Source: Ectocarpus siliculosus
Lineage: Eukaryota > Sar > Phaeophyceae > Ectocarpales > Ectocarpaceae
Assembly (NCBI GenBank): GCA_000310025.1
Contig: FN649739.1
Location: forward strand, 796,550 to 860,549
DNA length: 64,000 bases
Direction: 5' to 3'
The notes below the pieces were generated by a model that had not been told where the DNA came from, did not search any database, and worked only from the letters and a program-made list of their open reading frames with translations. Shown here piece by piece: positions 25,568-37,350 of the stretch; within the stretch, counting starts at the first letter, position 1, and each line of letters begins with the position of its first letter. The translations under genes and the position numbers were made by a program.

Positions 25568-28500
25568 GACTGGAAAAGAAGGCCTGTCTTGGGGAATAGA
25601 GAGCAGGGTGCTGCTCTGTGTGAAGCAGCAGCAGCACAACAAGACGAAGGCGGAGGATTAAGTTAAGCGCACGCAGCGACGGCCTGTAGCGACAACAACA
25701 AGCACGCACACACGGATATGTAAAGCAAGAATGTCAAGATCGCTAACGTTCACGTTGGTGGTTTATCACCGAGCGTTAACACCGTATAGTGACAAAACAG
25801 CGTTGAACGGTGTATCGCAAATGGCACAGCTCAGGATAATGGGTTACTGAAACACAGGGAGGCAACGCGCAGGGTCACTGGCACGCGAAATGTAATCATC
25901 ACAATAGTAGCCTGTGATAAGGCTGCTTTAGCAAAAATAGCGAGAGAAGAGGAAGTGCGATCACGGCCACGGAAAGGGCCAAGCCGTAGCGTAGCTGTAA
26001 GACAACAGAACGGTGATTTCGCACCCTGAGCATCAAAACCCTAGCGACAAGACAGGGCCAAGGGTGAGAGAAAGAAAACGTTGATGCAAGAAAGAGTGAC
26101 ACAGGGAAGCTGCGGAGAGTGGTAGGGGGTCATCCCAAGCGACAAAGAATACTATTGTTCTGTCCTCCGGCACGAGGGAAGTTGATATCGTCGGGTTTGC
26201 TCAGCGTTGTAGCTAATGCATCTAGCGATGAATATTCGAAGGAGCGGGTTGTACCGTAAACTACGAAGTTTTCCCCCAGGGGAGGGGATCGTTTTTTTTT
26301 TCTGAAACCAACCCCCCCGGGGGGTAATTGACGTACCGGGGGGGGTTAGTTTTTTTTTTTCCAACGGAACCCCAGGGGGAAGCCCCCCCCCCGGGGGGGT
26401 TGTGCAAAATTATGATGGTCCACACACCACACACACACACACACAGAGTGGCGAACCTGAGATGGACAAGGTTTTTGTCGGGTCGCAAGAGAAGTACCAT
26501 TGCCTAAGCTCATGCACAAGAATTCGCAGTTTGTCCGCAGGAATAAGCTATTTTTATGGTTTGGTTCTACGTTCCTTTAATTGTGAGATCCAAAAATGAA
26601 TACGCGATTATTTGTTCCCTTTATGCGGAAGGTTTCATCAGCATGTTGAGGTACGTTTCAGCTCACTCCAGGGATGATAAATGCAAGAAACAGACAGGAA
26701 AACGAGAGCATGTCACCCATAAAACAACTGCGAGGGCCAAGTGACAAACGGTACACCTAAATCTCGCTCAAAGCGCAGATCTGCAAATGAATTTTCCGTC
26801 CCATACCATGCTTTTGCTCCGCGATGCAACAAAATCGACTAAGAAAATAAGGGAAACACATCCCCCCTGGGAGGAACTCGTGCGAAACTGGTACCCCGGG
26901 GGGAAATTGAAATACCCGGGGGGAAATTGTTTTTTTTGGTCGAAAACGATCTACCCTAGGGCTAAATCGACGAAACCATGCTTCCAGGCCGAAAAGGTGA
27001 TGAGGGGGGGGGGGATCTGTACTAGGGGGGGGGAACTCCGTAGTTTACGGTATGTGGTCACGATCGACCAAGCGCTGGGGAGAGGCAGCGATTCTCGACT
27101 CCCGAAGAGAGAGACGTGGCCATGCACACAGAGCACAACAATATTCTTTGAGGCCAGAATTCGAGCCTCCGGAGGGTGGCGACATTTGTTTTTCATCTCA
27201 GACGGACACCGACAAAGAAGGGGTACCTTCGCAGTAAAAAAAGGGTTCCCGGTCGTCGTCTTAAGAGCCAGGGAAGGAAGTGCGCTCGCGGTAAAACCGC
27301 TTGCCTGGCTCCTCTCGCACGACCAAATGAAAGAAAAAGGGTGGTGGAATGAAGGGCGTGCGCATTTCAACACACGTAAGCCCACCAATCAATCTGAAAA
27401 GCCGGGTGAGCAGGGGGGTCTTGGGCTGGGAAAGATAGACAGATATCCTTGTAAAAATTATATGAGAACCACAAAGTGAAACAAACGGTCGCCCAATGGT
27501 GCTTTGAATTTCCGAATCCGACTACGAACAACCACAGCTGTGAGTGAAAGCATCCCACCATGGCTCACTGCTGTGGATAGCGTCGAAAAAAAATGAATTT
27601 TATTATTCCGGGATTGTCACTCTTGCAACTAAATGAAATCGGTACCCACCACCACATAGACTACCTACACTAGCGAATGAATATCATATGCTACGCGTGG
27701 TGGTCAAAATTTATTACGTCTACCCCACTATTCAGCATATACGTACACGTAGCAAGAAAAATGAACACTCACGAGGCTGTAAGAGTACCCGCCTCCCCTC
27801 GACCGCCAGGCGGCATGCACCAATGCGTGCGGGAAAAACGAAAAATAACGGGCACCTTTTTTGGAAGTCTTTAATAAGGCTGCGGTATAAGTCACGTTAC
27901 ACTCAATATCATCGTTGGCGGAAGACCTCTTCTGCAAGAACATCCTTCACAACTTCACAACCACGCCGGGTTGTTCTGGTCGGCTCCTCTGCTGGTTGTA
28001 TGCATACATGCATGAACGTATGCATACGCGTACCAGTACCTACGGTACGACGTTACTGCTGTAGAGTACTCTTTATGCATAGTCTAGACTCATGTAGGCT
28101 TGGCCCGCCGCCCACGGTGAACTTGTTCTGCCTGTGGTTCCGATGATTCTTACAATGTTTGCCGGGCGATTCTCCTCATCCAAGCACGCGTGTGAGAAGA
28201 GTGAGGCGTGTGGTGCGTGGTGGCTGTCGGGCGGTTCTTGATTCGTTGGGTTTGAAAAAATTCAAACAAGTTGTCCCGGAAGGTTGCAATGCCCTTTGTG
28301 CATTCTTATTCTTTAGTACCTGGTATGCATCATGGAACAGACGTCCACACGTCGCTCTCTTTGGGCAGCAGTGAACACGGCAGCGCTAGAAAAAATATGA
28401 CACCCAGTGTTTAAGCCAACCTCTATGCGGGCACTCTTTAGGACAAGGACGAAGGAACGTGATCCATTCGACAACAACCCAACAACCCGGTCCGTGGAAT

Positions 28501-29640
28501 TCCAACGGTACTCTTTGCGGTAAGCTGTGCAAACATCCACCAATCCACCAAATCGTGACAAGATGCACAAGCAGACAGTCTTCCGCGGCAAAGCATCGTC
28601 CAAGCAGGGTTGGGTCTACCCGTGAACAAGAAACAAGCACCGACGACTCTCGGCTGGGAACTCAGTGTGTGTAGGGCAGCTTGTGAGACCGCAGAATTTC
28701 GCTTCTTTCGTTTATTGAACCATCCATGTGAACCAGTTTTGTGGTGTTATGTAGGCAAGGAGATATTTGGGTGGAGGTCCACGTTTCGAGGCTGTGGGGG
28801 GAACACATAACGAACGCAGTAGCAGCAACAACGACAACATCCATCAAGACAACGTATAGCAGCAACAACCAGTCTCCACAACACAGTACGCCATGCCCCC
28901 CACGAAGAGGGAGAGGGGTTACAACTACTTGGTGAAGAGATTCGTGCCTGTGTTACTTGAAAAAATTGCCCCGAGACCTGCAGCTATGTATGTAGTTTGC
29001 TGCAGTCTGTGCAAGTCTATGCATACATCCACCAACGGCCGCGGGTTTAGCGGAAAGCATACGCCCCCCTCCTTCCTAAACGCATAGCGCATGCATAGAT
29101 GGACCACGGAAAAGGTGTAGAACCATGCCCCTACGTACCTCGACCCAGCGCATTTCGAGTTGTGAACTGTGGGCGCAGCTCCATCTCAGTCATACAGCAG
29201 ATGATGCTTCTGCATGAGGTGCAGGCACCACACACGCACACCAAGAGCCTGACGGCACATGTGTAGGCCGCGAAACGAAGGGAACCAGCTCTTACCTGGG
29301 AGCTGTGGGGTGATCCTCGGCCGGTCCTACGAAGAAAAGCGCCGTGTGTGTGGTGGTGTCGTGAGGATGAGAGCCGAGGGTGAAAGGCGGCAGAATGTGC
29401 ATGTATGGTGTGGGCGGCGATGGGGCGAGACCCGTTCCACCCAGCGGGAACAGAACAGAGTCAAGATCGCCAGGCGTCCGTGGGAAACACCCAGCGAAAT
29501 TTCTTAGAAGCCAAAGAGGAGCCTTCGGTAACGCTCTTCAGTAAACAAGCTAAAGAGCTGTTGAGCTGGAACGGCAGTTATTCTGATGTAGTGGTCAACA
29601 GCAGTCTGCAGTGTGTGCGTTCTACTGCTGTGGGCTATGT
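25568..29640. other. 5' intergenic part of duplication copy 1
   Basis: No supported gene. Conserved with copy 2 at DNA level, but the frames are not conserved, which argues against coding. It contains the foldback element at 26252-27052. Short open frames sharing GRPNPAW and HDLVDWWMFAQL (28438-28629 and 36055-36282, minus) are the only protein-level similarity between the copies outside C/D. They may be a small exon or chance. Confidence 0.45.
26252..27052. mobile_element. Foldback TIR element with TA flanks, absent from the duplicate copy
   Basis: The left end TACCGTAAACTACGAAGTT is matched by the inverted right end AACTCCGTAGTTTACGGTA. Inner arms also contain inverted G- and C-runs (26280-26400, 26870-27030). 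The flanking dinucleotide is TA at both ends. The corresponding place in copy 2 (about 34047) runs GGGCTCGGGTAGTCAC without the roughly 800 bp, consistent with insertion at a TA after the duplication. No transposase is encoded, so it is probably a MITE mobilised by a Tc1/mariner- or PIF-like enzyme elsewhere. Confidence 0.65.
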
Positions 29641-30804
29641 TGGTTCTGTAGGTTTTGGTCGCTGTCTGTCTGTCTGTCTGTCTCCCTGTCTCGTCGCCTC
29701 CAGTATCGGCCACGACGCGCTTCGTACAAATACTACCGGTACACATGGGAGAGGGTTGTTGACCTGAGAGGGCTTTGAAATGAGCTCGTACGCTGATTGT
29801 GTCACCGGAAACAAAGTATAGGAGACTACGTTGCACATGACTTCCGTTGTCGAACGAAACCGATTTCTGTTTGAAAACTACTACGTACCACGTCGTCAGT
29901 GGACTGTACGTTCAAATAATAACAACAGATACACGCGGTTCTCAGCGCAAATCATCCGTGGCCCAGACCCGCAGGGAAAAGGGACAAGATGACAGGGCAT
30001 CCTGAGCAATACATTTGACCAGAGTCCCTCTCTTTGCTTCGTCTGAGGGGGAACCATCAGGGCTCGACCACAAACACACCAGCAGCACAGAACAGTACCA
30101 CAAGATCAATTTGCAACACAACCCGAAGAAACTACACATGTACTTCAAATACATACGTTGCTCAAGTTCTAAGGTACCAAGATGTAGCTCCATAAAGATT
30201 CCTCCTTGGGGACCCAAACGATATTTTACCTCCCAAACACGTAGTATACCATCGTTTACGTTTCCCCATCCTCCATTCGTGTAAAATCCAAACCATGGTA
30301 TGCATACTCCAAACAAATAAATGTTACTACTGTACACGCAAGACATGATAGAAATTGCGGCATTCTACCTTCAAACGATGATACGGAGACCAAGGGCCTC
30401 CGTCCAACAAACCCGCCGAGCTCACACTCTCACCACCTGCGTAGGGTATATATGCAACTCCGGAAAACCTGCATCCCAAGGGAGCAGGGGTAAAGGCGGG
30501 CCCGATCACACCAAGGAGGCTCGCCGCCTATCACGTACTCGTACAACCACGGGAAGGAATCTCTGACATACCGAAACAAAACATAATAACGCTGTAACGC
30601 ATGGGTCACACTCCAGTAGCGCGTAGCCAAGCCCGATGCTAATCTGCGGTCGAGCAATGATATCAGAGGGCCCTTCAGAAAAATCTGCTCACTACTGTAC
30701 ACCCTCGAACCCTCAACCAAAGTCCCGATTCCCACTAAACTAACATCGGAACACAATCCAGAATCACAATGCACACGCGCCAGCAACAATCCTACAAAGC
30801 TCCA

Positions 30805-32832
30805 TTACACAACCACGGCGGCGGCCAAGAACGCGAGCAGGCTTGCCACAACGCCTCCCACAGTGGTGACGCTCGACAACAGGAGGCGGCATCCCCCCGA
30901 TGTCGTGTCGGTGGCGTCACCGTCTTCGCCCTCGCCGACGGCGGTCGGGGCCGCGCTAGTGTCCACCCCGCCCGCAGCACTGGTGGGCGCCTCGGTCTCG
31001 TCAGCTCCGGAAGCGATAGGGGCGGGACCTCCGCCGGCTTCGCCGGTGGCGGGGGAGGGGGTGACGTCCAAATCGCGGTCGCCGTCGCCGGTGGCCGTTG
31101 GCGCCATCGTCTCACTCTCGCCGGCCATCGAAGTAGTCGTAGTAGTAGCGGACGGCATAGCAGCACCAGCAGAAGAAGGGGCGGTTGTGATGTCCAACGC
31201 GCGGTCGCCGTCTGCGGAACTCGGGGCCATGGTCTCATCTCCGCCGGCCGAAGTCGTAGTAGCAGTCGGCGCGCCCGCCATGCCACCGTCGGTGGCGGAG
31301 GGCGCCATGGTCTCATCTCCGCCGGCCGAAGTCGTAGTAGCAGTCGGCGCGCCTGCCATGCCACCGTCGGTGGCGGAGGGCGCCATGGTCTCATCTCCGC
31401 CGGCCGAAGTCGTAGTAGCAGTCGGCGCGGCCTCCATGCCACCGTCAGTGGCGGAGGGCGCCATGGTGTCATCTACGCCGGCCGAAGTCGTCGAGGCAGT
31501 CGGCGCGCCTGCCATGCCACCGTCGGTGGCAGAGGGTGCCATGGTCTCATCTACACCGGCAGAAGTCGTAGATGCAGTCGGTGCGGCAGGCGCCGCGGTC
31601 TCAGCCCCGCCGCCAGTAGCGGAAGTCGTAGCAGGAAGAGATGGCGCCGGGGTAGAACCGGAGGCCGAGGTTGTGGAAGGGTCGCCGCCACCGCTAGAGC
31701 CGCTGCAGGTCCAGTTCTCCTCGCACTGGTTGGCGTCGTCGTACAAGCATTCCATCAATGCAAACGTGGTCGGGTCGTTGATGCAGTCGAGGCCTGACGC
31801 TTCGTTGAAGCAGCAAGCGAATTCCTCGTTGCTGTCGCAACTGTCGTCCGTTGTAGGGATGGGGAGGTTGTCAAGGCAGGTAAAAAACGCTTCGCTGGTC
31901 GAAGTTTCGAAGCACGCCGCGCAGGTCTCACTTTCAACTGCAAAAACGCGTTGTTGCAAAGTTGTTGCGAAGAGATCGAAGGCGAGGGCGGCGGCGGGGG
32001 TCAATGCACCAATGGAAGAGGAAGTCGATACAACCTCCGCTTTAGCAGACTTGCGAAGCTAAATAGCGTTGACTGCGTAGTTTGTTGATGTTAAAGGCCG
32101 CATCCGTACGAAAAAGGCACAAGACAAACCTCCAGTAAAACACTATTTGACACCTCAGCATCGGGCACCCATCGCCGAACACGCCGACAAGAGCGTCGAT
32201 ACTACAGTATTTGCCACAAGAACTACTTTGGTACCCAGAAAGCCATCTCCTCGGGCCAATACGATTCCACGGGAGTCCGTTGCGTGCGGAGGGTTCCGCC
32301 TCCCAGTACCCACCCACCCACCCACCCACCCACCCACCCACCCCCAGAACACGCTTGGGATGCGAAGGGGTCTCAAAACGCTTTTAATGAATCAAATACC
32401 CATAGAACTCAAAAGTATCCACGAGCATCGTACTGGTGTCGTGCGTGCGGTGACCTTGCGAGCATGTGCTCCCTACGTTTCAACTGCTCGAGAGCTACTA
32501 TCGCTCGGACCAGGCAGGCCATGCGCAAAACAATTTCATTTCACCACGGCATCTTCTTCCGCGACACGGACAACGAGCACGTATATGTGGGTACTCTACT
32601 ACTGTGACTGTACCTTGTTTTTAGTCAGTAGACTACGCCCCCCCTCGGTCTATCAACAACCAACAACCGCGGGCGTACTTCACACGCTGTACTCACAACA
32701 GGCTAAGTTGAATTCGTTGCAGTCCCGGCCGCTGTACTGTGCGTCGGCATGCCGGACCACTGTGGTAGCGGCGCCGAGGAGGTAGAGAGATACAACCCCG
32801 AGACGAGGGAGTGCTCCTGCAGTGCGGGTCAT
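30805..32832 (-). CDS. Family member D: secreted Cys-rich head (A-like) with T/A/P stalk and GPI-type tail
   Basis: Exon 1 is 32832-32697 and exon 2 is 31937-30805. The donor GTGAGT and acceptor TTTTTGCAG join in frame to give 422 residues. The signal exon (MTRTAGALPRLGVVSLYLLG, ending ADAQ, then FNLAC) matches member A. The head carries ETCAAC, FFTC, EEFACCFNEASGLDC and CEENWTC, also A-like. The stalk has five units of 26 residues (GGDETMAPSATDGGMAGAPT and variants), then the same GDRALDITTAPSS block and GPI-type end (GGVVASLLAFLAAAVVV) as member C. The intron also matches intron 1 of A and contains a (CCCA)n tract. A chimera between an A-type head and a C-type stalk is the simplest reading. 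The likely location is the cell surface; its role is unknown. Confidence 0.85.
31200..31620 (-). repeat. Coding 78-bp minisatellite in the stalk of member D
   Basis: Five near-identical units, each GCCGAAGTCGTAG-rich on the plus strand, encode DETMAPSATDGGM-type blocks on the minus strand. One more unit than in member C. Confidence 0.85.
32309..32345 (-). repeat. (CCCA)n microsatellite in the intron of D, G-rich on the sense strand
   Basis: Nine CCCA repeats on the plus strand read as (GGGT)n in the sense of gene D, so the intron RNA has several runs of three G spaced by one U. That pattern can form a G-quadruplex. Confidence 0.85.
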
Positions 32833-35800
32833 GACTGGAAAAGAACGCTGGTCCTGGGATATAGAAAGAAGGGCGCTGCTCTGTGTGGACCTTGTGTGCA
32901 CGATTGACAACGAAGCAGCAGCAACAGTACCACAAAACGAAACGAAAGCAGAGGGAAAAACTAAGCGCACGCAGCGACGGCCTCAGGCGACAAAAACAAG
33001 CACAAACACACACACAGGATTAGTGCGGTCGATGCAAATAAAACGAACACACAGACGGGATCTCATAGTAGTGCAGATAAAACCGATCATGATAGCAATG
33101 AGGGGAATTCGTTTGGCAGCGATGAAGGAGGAGAACAGGGAACGGGAGGAGTACAAGAACACAGAGACCAAGACAGCAGTCGAGGAGGGGATCATGGCGT
33201 GGAAGAGAGCAAGATCTTCGAGCCAGATAATCTTCCCCATAACGAACGACGCAGGGCCAGAGAAGAACTGCCGAAAAAATACTGTTAAAATGATGATGAG
33301 AATGGTGACAGTGAAGCAAGGAGGGATGATGGTGAAAGCACTCCAAAACGAACGTGGAGCGCAAGGTAGCAGCCTTGGTAGACGCGTGCAATTTTCTTCT
33401 GTTGCTACATACCGTTTCTGTCTTCATCCGGAGAATAGCTTAGCCTCCCCCATGCCGTCCCCTCACGGGGCCCCAGTTAATGGAAAGTTTATGAGTGTTT
33501 TGTGCTTTCAACCGCACTGAGACTAAGTCTTTTCGTTGGTCAGCCGGTTAGCGCGGTCGATGCTACACAATAATAAAGACACACACACGGATGCGTCAAG
33601 GCAACTCGTAGGGTCACTGGCACGCAAAATATGGCCTTTGAGAGGCAACAAAACCAAATACCACGCGAACAGTTCAATCGGCATCCTCACAAGGTATTTT
33701 TAGCCCTACCACACTCTGAGAGAGAAAATATTGCAAGAAAAACGGCAGCGCTACCACGGCCACGGAAAGGGCGAAGCGTACAATAGCGCAGCTGAAAGAC
33801 AACAGACCGACGATTTCACACCCTGAGCAATAAAACCCCAGCGACAAGACAGGGCCAAGGGGAAGAGAACGAAAACGTCGAGGCAAGAAAGAATGACGCA
33901 GGGAAGCCGCGGAGAGCGAAAGGGGGTCATCCGAAGCGACAAGAATACTATTTTTCTGTCCTCCGGCGCGAGGGAAGTTGATACCGTCGGGATGGCTCAG
34001 TGTTGCAGCTTTAGCGTCTAGTGGTGCATAGTCGATAGGGCTCGGGTAGTCACTATCGACCGTTGCACGCGCTCGGGAGAGGCAGCGATTCTCGATTCCC
34101 GAAGAGCGAAGTGGCCTATGCACACAGAGCGTAACTATTTGGCCCAAGGCCAGACATCGAGTCGATGACCAAAAAAAGTGGACTGACTGCTGTTGTACAG
34201 TGGACATGACACCATCTCGGGATTCCATGGAACAAAGCAGGCAAACCGCGCTAAATGTATGGTCACCTTTTCCCGCTCGACGGGTGGGCTGCACCTCTTG
34301 TTTGTCTTATGTTGGAAGCTAGAGATGGAAGAACGCTGAAAGGTACGCGCACGAAGAACGATTTTCAGGCCGAAGCGCACCTGCTCCTTCTACTACTGTA
34401 GACTACACAAAAAATGGCAAAATGTTGAAAATTCGACACCGAAGCAAAGCGTGGCTCGTCGTCCCACAACAACCCAAAACGTTCATAAAATGACAATGCA
34501 CACACGAGATCATCAATTATTGCTTCGTCTTCGTTAAAGATCCGACAACCTTTGCCGCCAGTGAGCGCCACAGAGACACGCACGACGACCATGACGGCGC
34601 CATTCACACCCATCTAGCCAAGCAAAGAGCCTCCCGACGGTGGCGATATTTGTTTGTCGTCCCAGACGGACATCGAAAAAGAAAGGGTGGCTCGCAGCAA
34701 AAAGGATTTCCGATCCCGACTTTGTTGACGGGGAAGGAACGCGCTCGGGTTGAAATCGCTTGCTTGGTTTGTCTCTCGCACGACCAAATGAACAAAAGGG
34801 TGGTGAAATGAAGGGCGTGCGCGAAACGCATTTCAACATACGTAAGCCCACCAATGTGTAAACCCCGGTGAGCAGGGGGGTGTTGGGGAAAAATAGACAG
34901 GGATCACTTGCAAAAATCTGAGATCCTCAACATGAAATAAGCAGTCGCCATCCCTGGTGCTTTGGATTTCCGTAGCTGACTACACAGTACGACCAACCAC
35001 CGTTGTGAGTGAAGATAGTCAAAGCATCCAAATGGCGCAATGTACTTGTAGAACTAAGTCGGAAAATTTGGGGATTGTCGCGGGTGCCTGCAACAAAATG
35101 AAATCGACACCCACCATGTACCGTATATGACACAAGATAACACACCCCCTGGACCGATTTCCAAAGCTCGATTACTCCACGACGAAGAGGATGCACAAAC
35201 AAAACGATACATTTTCGAAAATTTCTCGACGAGACGATTCCAACGCTGCCGTTTTCGGCGCCGTGACTCTTCCTGCTGTTGAGAAATCGAGCTTTGAAAA
35301 TCGGCCAAGGGGGTGTGTTATCTTGTGTCATATACGGTAATATTAGCGACGTAAAATGAAATTCACATCTCCGCGTGGTGGTCTATGCATTACTTCTACC
35401 CCACGATACAACGTAGTACACGCGGCAAAGTAAAAAAAACACTAGTGCCGCCGTGGATCTCGTGATGTTTTATACGACGCCCCTACCTCAGACCCTCTGG
35501 CGGAATGTACCGATGTGTGCGGGAAACGAAATAATCCGGCACCTTTTCTGGAGGTTTGCATGGTACAAATACACTCAACAGTTGACGGAGGACCTCTTAT
35601 GCGCGAATACTCTTCACAACTTTACAACCACACAGGGTTGTTTGGTCGACTCCCCTGCTGGTTGTATGCCAGTGCGGTATACAAATACTACTGTACTTGC
35701 TGTACATGTAGTCTACCTGTTTTGTTAGACTCATAGACAAGCAGGTGTATGTAGGCCTGTCGCACATGGTGAACTTGTTGTGCCTGTGGTCCCGATGATT

Positions 35801-37350
35801 CTTCCAGTGTTTGCGGCGCGATTCTCCTCATCCAACAGCACGCGTGTGAGGATACTGCTGTTGCTCTGGTGTGGTTTTTGGGTGTAGGCGGTTTCTTGAT
35901 GTGTTGGGTTTCAAATTTTCAAACAAGTTGCCCGGATGTGGGTGCATGCTTACTGCAACAAATCGACCCGCCGCCCCCTTTGGCAGCAGCGAACACAGCA
36001 GCGCTAGTAAAATCGTGACACGCAGTGTTTAGCCAACCTCTATGTTGGCACTCTTTAAGGACGCCAAGGACGAATGTGTGATCCATCCACCCAAGATTGA
36101 GCCCGCGCGGGCAAGCCACAAAAAACACAACCCGTCCGTGGAATGCCATCGGTGCTCGCCATCAGCTGTGCAAACATCCACCAATCCACCAAATCATGCC
36201 TCAACTCATGACGAGCTGTACAAGCACGCAATCTTCCGCGGGAAAGATCCTTCCAAGCAGGGTTGGGTCTACCCGTGAACAAGATACAAGCACCGACGAT
36301 CTCGGCTGTGACCTCAGGGTCGGTGGTTCGGTACTAATTTGAGACCGCAGAAATTCGCTTCTTTCGTCTTTTGAACCACTACGTGGTGTGTGTTGTGAGG
36401 CAAGGGGGTATTTGGGTGGAGGTCAACGTTTCTAGGCTTTCGGGGGGAACCCATAACCAAGGTAGAGGCAGCAAGTTCGACAAGAAACATCATCAAGACA
36501 ACGCATAGCACTAACAACCAGTCTCCACAGTAGCGCCATGCGCGCCACGAAGAAGATTTCAACCACATAGACCATGGCAGCTTGTGTACTCGTTGTAGAA
36601 GATAACCTGCCTGCGTGTTCAGGGAAAAAACTGCCGACGACCTACATCCACCAATGGCCGCGGGTTCAGCGGACAGCATACGCCCACCTTCTTCCTAAAC
36701 GCAAAAGAGCATGCATAGATAGACCACGGCAAATGTTTAGACCCATGTCCCTACCTACCTCGACCCAGCGCGTTTCGAGTTGTGACCTGTGGACGCAAAT
36801 TTCTATCTCAATCACGCAACACCAGCATGCTGCTGCTGCTGCTGCATGATGTGCAGGCACCACACAAGCACACAAAAGCCAAACGGCACACGTAGGCCGC
36901 GAAACGAACCAGCTCGTACCTAGGAGCTGTGGGGTGATTCTCGGCTGATCCTACGACGAAGGCGGTGGTGTGAGTGGTGGTCGTGAGGATGGGAGCAGCG
37001 GGTGAGAGCGACAAGAATGTTGTATGATATGGTAGGGCGGACAGACCTTTCCAGCAAGCGGGATCAGAACAGAATCAATGTCGCGACGTCCGTGGAATAC
37101 CCAGCGAAATATCTGAGAAGCGAAAGAGGAGCCTTCAGGAAAACTTTTCAGTCAACAAGCTGTTAAGAGCTGTTGAGCTGGAAGAGTGGGTAGAATGGTC
37201 AACAGTCGGCAGAGTGTGCGTTGCGGGATTGAGGGGAGAGTTGCTAGAAGTCTTCCTTGAAAAAGGCGCGACAAAGCCCGGCTGCAGGTGTATTCCTCTC
37301 GGTGCCTCTCTCTCTGCCTCTCTCTGAGACGGTATGTCCGTGTCTGTCTG
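32833..37350. other. 5' intergenic part of duplication copy 2
   Basis: No supported gene. Homologous to 25.57-29.64 kb, but without the element at 26.25-27.05 kb and with a different inverted-repeat insertion at 35119-35339. A 232-codon plus-strand frame at 32822-33520 lacks any domain and overlaps the likely 5' UTR and promoter of D, so I do not call it. Confidence 0.45.
35119..35339. mobile_element. 221-bp inverted-repeat MITE with TACCGTA ends
   Basis: Terminal inverted repeats of about 50 bp: the left TACCGTATATGACACAAGAT is matched inverted by ATCTTGTGTCATATACGGTA at the right. They continue inward through GATAACACACCCCC and CGATTT...AAAGCTCGAT. The flanks carry TA at both ends. Copy 1 of the tandem duplication (near 27650) lacks it. 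It has no coding capacity. It shares the terminal TACCGTA with the element at 26252-27052 and may use the same transposase. Confidence 0.65.

Larger units (their letters stand above)
22310..29640. repeat. Tandem duplication, copy 1 (contains member C)
   Basis: Homology to copy 2 is visible along the whole length. Examples are the left edge (CGTCGCCTCCAG then TCGGCCACGACGCGCTT at 22380 and 29695), the 3' flank of the genes (23165-23590 against 30385-30815), the stalk exons, and the far 5' flank (about 29155 against 36775). The offset drifts from about 7.22 to 7.62 kb because of insertions. Flanks outside the unit do not match. Confidence 0.8.
29640..37350. repeat. Tandem duplication, copy 2 (contains member D)
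   Basis: Second copy of the 22.3-29.6 kb unit. The right boundary lies near 37.14-37.35 kb, where CCCAGCGAAATATCTGAGAAG and a CTGTCTGTCGG run mirror the junction at 29.49-29.68 kb. Confidence 0.8.

Noticed and set aside
30863-32062. 399-codon plus-strand open frame antisense to member D (and similar at 23639-24439 plus, 9749-10759 minus)
   Set aside because: It mirrors the repetitive stalk of the sense gene. The sense frame has signal exon, splice phases and paralogues, while the antisense frame has none of these.
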